DNA of 64,000 nucleotides from Gracilariopsis chorda (taxonomy: Eukaryota > Rhodophyta > Florideophyceae > Gracilariales > Gracilariaceae): positions 1 to 64,000 of the forward strand of contig NBIV01000186.1 in the NCBI GenBank assembly GCA_003194525.1, read 5' to 3'. Every line of letters begins with the position of its first letter. Positions within the stretch are counted from its first letter, which is position 1. The position numbers and the translations under genes were made by a program. Below are positions 55,248 through 64,000 of the stretch, one piece after another. A model generated the notes under the pieces. The model ran no database searches, was not told the origin of the DNA, and saw only the letters and a program-made list of their open reading frames with translations.

Positions 55248-55523
55248 GTGTTCCACACTAGTGTTCCCAAGCCTTACCGAGAAGACAAATCAATTTTTTC
55301 CGAGCCTGATCACCCCTTCCCGGTAAAATTGAAGGATGTGACAGAAGAATATGAAGTAGGATGTATTGTCAACCACAGAAAACGTGCCAGACGATTTGAA
55401 TTTCTTGTCAAATGGCTTGGATACCCAAGTCATGAGAACACTTGGATGAGAAAAAGAAAGCTCACGAACTGCAAAGCACTTCTCCAGCCGTATAAAATGG
55501 GGAACGGAATGAGAAGGAACTAA
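55248..55523 (+). pseudogene. element C chromodomain end of pol
   Basis: YEVGCIVNHRKRARRFEFLV then KWLGYPSHENTWMRKRKL match the chromodomain core (aromatic cage residues, KW-GY, TW). They follow the usual FHTSVPKPYRED linker. Places element C among the chromoviruses. Confidence 0.85.
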
Positions 55524-55550
55524 ACATCCCCGTCTCAACAAACCTTGAAG

Positions 55551-56000
55551 ATGAATCAGAGCTCCAATGTCGAAGACGCAAGAGAATTGTACACCAATAT
55601 AAACCTCGGCGAAAGATCGTTATACCACTGGATGGGTGAAATAACTAGCATTGAAGCAATCAGGCTACGTCTTTGCTGCGCAGCCTGCCATATCTCGTTC
55701 TCACTCGCACAACACCGTGGACCGTTCCACACCAACGAGAATGACATACTGCTGCACCTACTCTTCTTCAACTACGATGGTGGAATTCTGACGATTTTGG
55801 ACGATACGTCGGAAATGCATACGTTCTACTATATCGTCACGCGTTATCGACATCTGACGGGTGAGCGAAGCTATACGAAGAAAATTGGTGAAATCCTGAA
55901 CCGCTTCGAGAATGAAAGTCAAGTCCCACTCACTTTGGAACCTGAAACTCAGCGCGACCTGCTCCCCGCTACTCCCGAGTTTGAGTTGGGGCCAGTTTAA
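55551..56000 (+). CDS. extra ORF between pol and the 3' LTR of element C
   Basis: An open frame of 149 codons from an ATG (MNQSSNVEDARELYTNINLG) to FELGPV, ending 49 bp before the 3' LTR. A helical middle with paired Cys (RLRLCCAACHISFSLAQHRG) is followed by LLHLLFFNYDGGILTILDDT. I see no signal peptide, no membrane anchor and no known domain, so it does not look like an envelope. Uninterrupted while gag-pol is broken. Confidence 0.55.
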   Translation: MNQSSNVEDARELYTNINLGERSLYHWMGEITSIEAIRLRLCCAACHISFSLAQHRGPFHTNENDILLHLLFFNYDGGILTILDDTSEMHTFYYIVTRYRHLTGERSYTKKIGEILNRFENESQVPLTLEPETQRDLLPATPEFELGPV

Positions 56001-56049
56001 GAAAATCTTCGTCACGAGTCGGGTCGACTCTACTTTTAGGAGAGAATGA

Positions 56050-56775
56050 TGTTAGAATTAGTTATTGTTTACCTTTTTTTGAGTATACTTGGCTCTAGCA
56101 TCAGTTCTAACGTGCACAAACCATATAGTTCTATTCGACTCGATCTGCTGAAGAAATCGGTTACCCAATTGCCATACCAAACTGGCATCAGACCCGAGTT
56201 GACATCTTCGTGACACACTGTCACTATTACATGACAACATATTCATGTCAGAAGAAGTCTTTGTTGACCACGTCGACATATTTGGCTGTAGAGTACACGT
56301 TGAGTACTACTGACAACGTTGAGAGACACTTCACATGGTCCAGCAGGGATCGAACGGGCATGGAAGATTCCCGAGGGAGTCATGCCAAGTCATCACTGGC
56401 ACCCTGGGTGCATGCCAGATCACAAAGACCTTGTCTGATGACAAGTCATCAGCATTGAAGAAATTTGCCAAGTCATCAAACGACTAGATCTGGCACTGAA
56501 CCCGGTAAACCAGTCGCGTACGGAGGCCAGCACGAACACCAAGCATCATACCGTTTAACTTGGACAAATTCTTATCGATTAGTGGCACTGATAGAACTAG
56601 ACTAGAAACTCTATATAAACATACCGTTTAACTTGGACAAATTATTATCGCTAATGGCACTGATAAAACTAGACTAGAAACTCTATATAAACCCCGATGG
56701 ATGTTCCAAACTTCTAACTAGGATCATCACCATCGACTTCCAACCAATTCAATCACAGCTAATGTGTTCCTAACA
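56050..56775 (+). repeat. element C 3' LTR with internal promoter duplication
   Basis: 726 bp, which is the 653 bp of the 5' LTR plus one extra 73-bp unit. Shares CAGTTCTAACGTGCACAAAC and many other blocks with the 5' LTR. Confidence 0.9.
56547..56691 (+). repeat. 73-bp tandem duplication spanning the LTR TATA box
   Basis: Two copies starting CATACCGTTTAACTTGGACA at 56547 and 56620, each ending in CTATATAAA. The 5' LTR has a single copy. The duplication doubles the core promoter. Confidence 0.9.
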
Positions 56776-59117
56776 CCACCGATAGTGAGTTTTGGAACGA
56801 TATTTTCCGTTCTTTGGGGTCAATCGCCTTGACATAGCGGTCAATGAGAAAAGTACCCATTATACAGTTGACTGCCAGTTTGGATGAAAGGAGGAACCAA
56901 ATTCGGACCTTCAAGTCACGAAGACGGATGTCGAGGGGAGTAACACCAAGGGTAGTCATAGAACTAAATGAAGCATCTGATACTTTAGGAGTATCAAGTC
57001 GCAGTAACTTCGATTCCCATCCGGATGGTAGTGCGGGGGTGCGATTCTGGTTTGGTGGTGCACCTGTATCCAGGGCGCTGGTAACCATCCGTGTCAATCG
57101 GGGACTGTGGTAAAGGCCGGTGAGGACTTTATATGCCTGACTCCGAAACAAATACACTGGTTCAGAAGTGTCGAAGTTATAAGTCAGCACTTCATAATGG
57201 AGTCCATCTTCCGAAGCGGCGTTCCATTCGACGGCTTGGTCTCCATTGAGGCTATCACCTTTGACAGGGCACGGTGCCTCTACACTTTCTGCTAAGGGTT
57301 TTCCTCCTCTTCATGTTGATGGGCATGATCTTCTTCCAAAACGAGAACAGAACGACGGGTGTTTCTGTTTGCTGGGGGTGAAATTACGGGTTTCGGAGCT
57401 AGGTTGTTGGCACGACTTCCCTGGCTACTCGAAATTACCGGGGCGACTTCCCTGGCCTCCAGTAAATGGCATCCGATGGCGGAACTATCCTTCAACAACT
57501 CGATTGGAGTAGTTGTGATCGCGTTGCTGAAGCAACTTTTTCCAGATGTTGGAAGGCATCCACTCGCAATATAGGCCAGTAGTTGAAAATCATGAGCGAC
57601 ATGCTGAGTTCCTGCTCGAGTGAAAAGGCTGACGTGGGGTTTGATTGCCCGAGTACGGTGTCGAGGATAGCGTACCCTAGGGGCTCCTATGAGATGGGGA
57701 AGCGAAGTCACTAGTCGGTATCGACAAGAAGGAGATGCTGGGCGAGAGCATCACTGCAAGGGCCTCTCCTTCTGGATCTTCTACTGTCTCAGACTCCATA
57801 CTACGTTCCGTTTCGGCGAGAAGGGCTCGGGTGTGAGACTTCTGCGCGTCGCAAGCCTTCTTTATGGTGGAGTAGACTTTCTTTCCACCACGGTGAATAT
57901 CTCCTAAAACTTCTGCCAAGAGAACCCACTGCGAGCGTTTGGTATTCGGGTGCGTTGCAGATTGATTGCGAACTGAAGCGCAGATTGCGGGCAGCAACCC
58001 TTCCACAAATAAATCCTTGAGCCGAGAATCGGTCAATATATTTCCACAACGGAGATGCTTCTTCCATAAACTGTCCGCAAATTCACTTTCCGTTGTACTG
58101 TAACTCTGCCGATGAATGGTGATATTTTCTTAAGCTTCCGTGATTTCTTTTTCGGTACCGTACGTATCTGGGAGAGGGTGTACGACCGCTGGATAGGATC
58201 GTAAACGTTCACCATCCTCGTTCAAATCCACGGCACCAGACTCACCCAAGATACTGTTCACGACGAGCTCTAGAGTGGGACCAGATTTGCAGAACTGAAA
58301 GAGCAAACAGCAGCCCTTCGTGAATGCCGTTCTAGTTGCACGCGGTTTTAAACGCGCTGAAAAACTTGAGCACAATGATCGAATCATTTTCATTGAATTT
58401 CTGGGGAATTTGTATCGCCATCCGTATTACAGACTTTGTGAGTGTCCGAGCAACTCGAGCGTAGTATTTTCCGGAACGATACATCAAGCTGTAGGTCTTG
58501 AAGTTCAACAACTTGGCGAAATCCTGTTGTTCGGTTTGATGCGCTGGATACAGGAGATGTCAAATTCTTCTTTCGTAGCTGAGTACTGACTCGTATCTGA
58601 GTCAAGGCGTTCCGAATCGGTGTTGGATTTTGAATGTCCACAAGGAGAATAACGTGACTCCCGACGGTTTCTGGTACAATTCTTCCTTCCCGACATCTCT
58701 TTGACGTTCAAAGTGCCTCGCGCGATCTCTCTACTACGAAGGAGACCATCTAACTTCTGTACAGAATTGGATCGATGTATTACGTGCCCTGCCCGAGCTG
58801 TTGATCATGGGGGACGCCGCCAGAGTTTGGGTTCACCCGAGCCAATAAGGGGTTCGACGTGCCCCAGATGATCTCTTCAACACCGAGGAGCCCTGCTGTT
58901 CTGGGATTTCAAGCGACGTTCGACGTGCCCGCCTTGAGCTGCCCCTCACGGGGGAGGCCGTCCGCATTGAATCAATTATCCCTAAAAGGTTCAGCGCAGA
59001 TTTACCTGTTGGAGTGACTGTGTTGCTGCAACACTTCCGTTGCAGAGACAGGTTGAGGGTAAGTTCTAGCAGATAACAAACGATACTGCAGAGTTGGTTC
59101 GCGACTTCCGTTTCCAC
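56776..59117 (-). mobile_element. Ty3/gypsy element B, upstream half (gag and protease), heavily broken
   Basis: The protease region (57190-56776; ALDTGAPPNQ, KLAVNCIMGTFLIDRYVKAI) is cut by the LTR of element C and resumes at 49146. Gag remnants run from about 58.7 to 57.3 kb, including RLKDLFVEGLLPAICASVRN and FNENDSIIVLKFFSAFKTAC, the latter matching FSGEDPILVLDFLGRFVSEA of element A. Related to A but much older. Confidence 0.7.
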
Positions 59118-60300
59118 AGTTTCGACAAACGCGTCGGATACAAGAGAACGTTCCGAAGATAGGTGGACACAATTTCCAAAATGATGGGAAGGTGCGTTTC
59201 TATTCCGGACCAGACTCCCTGTTAAAAGATATTATCGAACTGAACAGGCACTCGATTGGAGAGTTCCTCTGAAAACCAACTTTCGAAATGAGGAAGAAAG
59301 GAGACAACATTCAACATGCTTGGTGCGTATAATAATAAGGCAGAGATTGCCGTTTCGGGGCCAAGACTCTGCGAGGGGAATGCAGGTCCAAGGTCTTCTC
59401 TTTCAATTTCCATGTTCCGTTGTGCTTCTCCGGTGTGGCAGAGCAAACGATCCGGGTTTTCAACGCGATATAAAATCCCTTGGGGGTCACTGTGCTAGCT
59501 ATTGGACCATGGAGGCGGCAAAGGCATTTGAGGAGGATTCAATTCCAGGCACGAACGTCTTCGTGCCAATGAAACCGATTTCAGACGAGCGAGCTCTTCA
59601 AGCAGGGACGTTTCGCAAGTCGTAGGAGGTGAGGTAGCGTTTAGGCTACTCTTTTTTCCGATACGGTAGAACCAAATCTGTTGTTCTCGCGAATGGACCG
59701 TTCTAGGTCAGGAGAACAGATGTGAAGTAGTACGCGCGGACGTTCTACTCACCTGAAATGTCCGGGAACAGCGGCAGTGGGCATCGTGCTACTGTTTGTA
59801 AGGCCGTACGGCTACCGATTGGGAAAAGGCAGAACAGTGAAGGTGTGGAGTAGCGCAAGGCTCCCTGTGATGAAACCAAGTACAAAGACACGCGTAGCCC
59901 GAAAAGGTACCAAGTTCCTCAGCAGAGAGCCGATGTAACGGTACATATCCGATACGGCGCAGCCTGTACAGGACTTCGGGGAGCTGCATCTCCTACTACG
60001 ACTTAGGATCCGTGCCAAGGAATTAGGACGAAGAGCCTAGTAGGAACCACCTTGAGTTTACTTGGTGAGGACGTCGGCCATGCCAGCGGAGAATAAATAT
60101 CTAGCTGGGCCGTGCTACACGTATTTAATACCTTTCGTGGGGCAGTAGCTGCCACCAGCATACACGTGTGCTACTACAAATACTACACTAGCCGACTAGC
60201 GGAAGGGCACCTAGAGCCAGAACACAACTCCAATAAACAGTCTCCACTTCCTTACAGACCTCATGACCATCAGCCGGGAATAGTCCAAGTCAGTACAAGA
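59118..60300. other. probable leader/LTR remnants of B and E, nothing firm
   Basis: No domain can be named. It lies between the gag of element B (minus) and the gag of element E (plus), so it should contain their 5' ends. TATTTAATACC near 60121 and CAATAAACAG near 60231 could be LTR promoter and polyadenylation motifs of E. No pair of LTRs was found. Confidence 0.35.
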
Positions 60301-60984
60301 GTACAGTGACCTTTTTACCAGCCTCATGGCTCCCACTGGCCGCTAAAATGATGATGAGACTCTTGTGGCCATGAAAATCGAGTATTTGGACTTTAGTCTG
60401 CAGGATCTGATGTATATCACTCCGGCCGGGACACTTTATAGGCGGAAGAGAACTAACACTGGAACTCTAATGGCATCTATAGTCAATGAGATTGCCAACG
60501 ACATTACTCTTGACTCCTCAAGTTTCGCTAAGCGCAGGTCGGAGACGGCGGAATCACAAAGGACCGAGACGTAGAAGCAGCCCACCGATAAGAAGAAACT
60601 GTACACACACTGCAACTCGCCAAATCATTCCACAGGCAAGCATCAGTGAGAAGGAGAAGAAGCTCCGAAAGACAGCGAGAAGCCTCTTGCAGCCCCAACG
60701 AGAGAACAGCCTAGGACAGAGAAGGAGTGCTTAAAGTGTAAGAAGATTTGAAAGCCCGGCCACAAGTGCGATGAATTTGATAGGAAGGAGCCCCAGGCAG
60801 GCAACCTGCAAACTGGAACGACCGCTGGAGCTGCTTAATGTTGCCGAGCTGTGAAATTAAATGAGATATGATGAGTTCAAGCCAGAAGCGTGGTTCTTGT
60901 CTGAAATTGCCTAACGCGAGGAGTGAGCGTATCCGACCGTCAGCGCACTGTCTGCTGCACCGCATGACGCAAGCGAAGTGATGT

Positions 60985-61506
60985 ATGATGTACACTTCAT
61001 TGCTGGTGGATGTGACTGAAGGGTGGGCCATGGTCGACTCTGGGGCTACGTCGACATTTATGTCAACCTATTTCATTAAGGATCATGGCATCGTGGCACA
61101 AGAGGTCTCAGGACCCATCTGTGACGGTCGAGGTAAAGTGATGTTGGAACGTAAGGGAATAGTCAATGTCACCGTAAGGAATGGAACACGGACGGCTGCC
61201 GTGGTAGCGGAGGTGATGCAAATGCTGCAAACGCGGGATATGATAATCAGACTCCAGCACTTTTCAGCGTTCGGATATTCGATCGGCGAAGTCCTCCAGG
61301 CAGGCAACAGGTCAACTGACGAACAACAACTGAGACCAGACCCAGTACAGGATTGTATTGAAGCGACGAAAGAGCAGTCACACACGCCAAAGAGCATCGC
61401 AAAGGAAGTTGAACAGGCACTAGAGCAGAACGTGCAGAATTGGTTCTCGGCACGATGCAGTCAACCACTGGCCATGCCACGTGTGAACCCAACGATTAAA
61501 CAGTAA
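60985..61506 (+). pseudogene. element E protease region
   Basis: An open stretch of 173 codons with the retropepsin motif AMVDSGATST near residue 15, followed by VRNGTRTAAVVAEVMQMLQT. Part of a broken element. Confidence 0.7.
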
Positions 61507-63280
61507 ATCACCTATATGGAGCCGTGTGAACTTTGTATCCAGAAAAGACAAAAAGCACGTACACGGGGAAATCATGAGGTGCCTGAAAGCCTAGGTAATC
61601 GAGCAATCACCAGCAGACTGCCCTAAGTGCTTTCCAACCGTCAAAGTACCTAAGAATTGTGGTAATTGAAACAAGGTCAACGTTTGATCATGCATTGATC
61701 TCCGCCGTGTTAACCCACTCTTACCGGACTGAGACTACCTATTGCCCCCCGTGCAGGACATCTTAGATTCCGCTGAGTGAGTAACAGGAGCAAATGCCGC
61801 CTTCACGACTCTAGATAGCAGGGACTGCAACTTTTGCCTCCCAATTTCTGAAGAAGATAGGAAATTTGTCGCCTTTCGGTGGAGAGGCATTCATTACCGA
61901 ATGTGCGCAGAACTGTTTGGAATCAAGACGATTTTTGCCAAGTTTCAAGCACTTGTGGACAAGATATTTAAAGAAGTACCCCATCCCTCAGTATAGATTG
62001 ACGATATAATCATCTTTCAGAGTTGCATGGCCGACACGCCGAGCACGTCAAACAAGCGGGGGAAAAGTTCACACAGTGGAACATCCCTCCTAGATTGGAC
62101 AAGTGCCATTCCGGTGAGAAGGAGGTACGTCTACTTGGATTCTTGGTCATTGGGAACAAATATCGGAAAAACCCCGCCAAGTTGGTGGTAATTGTCAACT
62201 GAGAACAACCGCAAACCCCGAAACAGCTCTTCAGCTTTCTCGGCGCGGCCAATTACTACATCCAGTTCATCCCACGTTTTTCCCATCTTTCAAAACCCCA
62301 GGATGCTGCTCGCAGGAAGAGGGGGGCCCTCGAATGGATGTCGGAAATGGAAGACTTATTTGTGGAAATAAAACGAAAGATGGCAGAGAACACAACATTG
62401 GCGTACTCAAAGAAAGGACAGAACTATGTTGTGGGAACAGACACCTAGGATTACGGACTCAGTTTTTGGGTCGGGCAGAAGGACCAGGTAAACAACCTTC
62501 GGTTCATGGCATTTGAATCGAGATCACCAAGCAGTTCGGAAAAAACTATGGGGCTACGAAGAAAGAGAAACTAGAAGTTTTGTGGGCTTTGGAGAAGTTC
62601 AAATGCTATCTGCTTGGAAATAAGTTCATTCTCTAGACTGATCATCGTGCAATGACCTCTGTGCGCACTCAGCAGGCAGTTAGCCAAATGATGGCCAGAT
62701 GGTCTGACCGCATTAGTCAGGACAAATTCAACGTGGTTCACTTACCGGGCCCCCTCATTGACTTAGCTTACGCACTTCAGCAGAAAAGTTCCAAAATGTA
62801 ACACTCGCAAACTTAACCCTCTCTCAGCTCGTACGACTCAAGAAGCCACCAACAACTGACGGTAAGAGGCGCTCGCTTTTCGAACGTGCGCATTCATTTG
62901 GTCAATTTGGTAAAATAGAAGTATTTAACAAGCTCTGGCGTGAAGGCTATTAGTGGGACGCCATACGCAAAGATATCAAGTAGATGACGGGTCCGAGCGT
63001 TTTTCGTTTTCGCTACAACCTCTAAAAGTGTGGCGTTCACCAAATGAAGTCAATAGTGGCCAGCCACCCATGAGTTCATCGTTGTAGGCCTAATCACGTT
63101 TCTACCGGTGTTGGAAACTGAACAAAACATTCTTTTGACCATCATGTGCCTGATGACAAAGTTTGCCATTGTATGCCCGCTTCTCTACAAAAAATGGAGC
63201 TTGTAGCTCGCGCGCTCTAGGAATTGCTCTCAATCTTTGGAGTAACGAGAAGAATCTAATCTGACAACGGCTCTGAGTTC

Positions 63281-63919
63281 GTGAATGAACCAATGGAAGA
63301 GCTCATGAAGCTGAATGGGATTGAGCACTGCACAATATCTCCGTATAATCTGCGCGCCAATGAGGCAGTCAAGAGCGTAAATCGCACCGTGGAAACCATG
63401 AAGCTGAAAGATTTTGACGGTGCTACTGACCGATGTGAAGCGTACGTCTCTTACGTACAGCTAGCGTATAACTGCAAGATCACAGCGCTGACGGACGCAA
63501 CGCCATTTTTTCTCATGTTTGGGGGAATCATGAATGGATTTGAGAGCTATGGAAGTACGAAAACAAAGTCGAAGCTAAGCCTCGAACTGTGGAAGAAATA
63601 TCAGGACAATGCTACGAAGAACGTAGTATCCGAGTTAACCGATCGAATCGAGGATAAAAAGAAAAAAGACGAAAGGTTACTTAACAAAACTCGGTTCATA
63701 GTCAAAGAGGATGCGTTTCTCTGTGGTGCGAAGGTTATGATGCAAGAGGTTCCTAAGGAATCCAAATGGAACGTTAGATCCAAAGGACAAATCACTGTTT
63801 TACAGAAGAATCGTGGTGATGCATATGTGTTGCGTGATGATTTGGGTCTTTTAAAACGAAGAGTTACTCCGGATTACCTTAAAGATTATTTTTCGCATGA
63901 AGTGCAAAACCTTGTTTGA
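63281..63919 (+). pseudogene. element E integrase C-terminal part
   Basis: An open stretch of 212 codons beginning just after the second catalytic region (SDNGSEFVNEPMEELMKLNG). It runs through VSYVQLAYNCKITALTDATP then FFLMFGGIMNG, the conserved end of gypsy integrase, to the linker RRVTPDYLKDYF. Confidence 0.75.
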
Positions 63920-64000
63920 AGAAAACACGTATCATTGTGATGGGAAGAAGCGCAAAATGAGTTATTTTGTCGTCTGGAAGAACAAGAATGTAGATACAGG

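Larger units (their letters stand above)
49147..56775 (+). mobile_element. Ty3/gypsy chromodomain element C, nested in B
   Basis: Plus-strand element bounded by two related LTRs (49147-49799 and 56050-56775; TGTTA to TAACA). It sits within the protease region of element B. Parts: a zinc-finger ORF (49943-50575), gag (about 51.07-51.95 kb), protease-RT (52.0-53.5), RNase H (53.6-54.0), integrase (54.1-55.1), chromodomain (55.25-55.5) and an extra ORF (55551-56000). The gag-pol part has roughly a dozen breaks. LTRs differ at about one site in seven, so it is old. Target duplication is not clean (CCATA before, CCACC after). Confidence 0.9.
60300..64000 (+). mobile_element. Ty3/gypsy element E, broken, runs off the window
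   Basis: Gag end with a knuckle near 60.73 kb, protease (60985-61506; AMVDSGATSTFMSTYFIKDH), RT remnants (about 61.7-62.3 kb; LFSFLGAANYYIQFIPRFSH at the end), RNase H (about 62.4-62.8 kb; NYGATKKEKLEVLWALEKFK) and integrase (to 63919). The last bases (KMSYFVVWKNKN) may begin a chromodomain. More than fifteen breaks; old. The 3' LTR must lie beyond 64000. Confidence 0.8.

Noticed and set aside
55551-56000. Envelope-like gene in element C
   Set aside because: No signal peptide, transmembrane segment or fusion-type motif is visible, so the frame is listed as unknown.
1-64000. CRISPR arrays, bacterial operons, rRNA and tRNA genes
   Set aside because: No regularly spaced short repeats, no bacterial gene order and no clear tRNA-like fold were seen.

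Overview
This is a repeat-dominated stretch of a eukaryotic nuclear genome. There is no operon structure, no bacterial gene and no rRNA or tRNA that I can see. Almost every recognisable protein belongs to a transposable element: Ty3/gypsy and Ty1/copia LTR retroelements, PIF/Harbinger-type DNA transposons (transposase plus a Myb/SANT-like partner) and one Tc1/mariner relic. The mix of Harbinger transposases of the 'plant transposon protein' and DDE_Tnp_4 types with chromodomain and non-chromodomain gypsy elements suits an alga (for example a red alga) or an oomycete. That is inference from family style and I cannot name the species.

Layout. 1-1545: unrecognised, fragmented coding-like sequence. 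1.9-10.1 kb: a near-whole minus-strand gypsy element (A). 10.1-11.5 kb: Harbinger transposase 1. 11.7-15.8 kb: a repeat unit split by Harbinger-type element 3, then copy 1 of an unknown protein family. 15.8-18.7 kb: little recognisable. 18.7-20.0 kb: mariner relic with TIRs and TA target duplication. 20.6-27.1 kb: minus-strand copia relic (F) with a 457-bp tandem duplication and a chain of strong hairpins at its 3' side. 28.14-31.24 kb: a complete Harbinger element with TIRs and a TTA duplication. 31.24-37.98 kb: a young, whole-looking gypsy element (G) with 1059-bp LTRs, inserted at the very edge of that Harbinger. 38.55-39.62 kb: an inverted solo LTR of the same family.

39.6-40.8 kb holds remnants of a gene with a GATA-like finger and a Gln/His-rich tail. 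40.8-42.0 kb is copy 2 of the unknown family with its 0.8-kb upstream unit. 42.0-43.3 kb is Harbinger-type element 4, decayed. 43.5-47.1 kb is minus-strand chromodomain gypsy D. 47.1-49.1 and 56.8-59.1 kb are the two halves of an old gypsy B, split by plus-strand chromodomain gypsy C (49.15-56.78 kb). 60.3-64.0 kb is plus-strand gypsy E, running off the window.

The best candidates for something undescribed are: the duplicated unknown gene family with its conserved upstream unit; the zinc-finger ORF and the extra 3' ORF that flank gag-pol in element C; the gag-pol start codon that lies inside the LTR of element G; and dense mini-hairpin words through element A and the sequence to its left. No ordinary host gene can be assigned with confidence.
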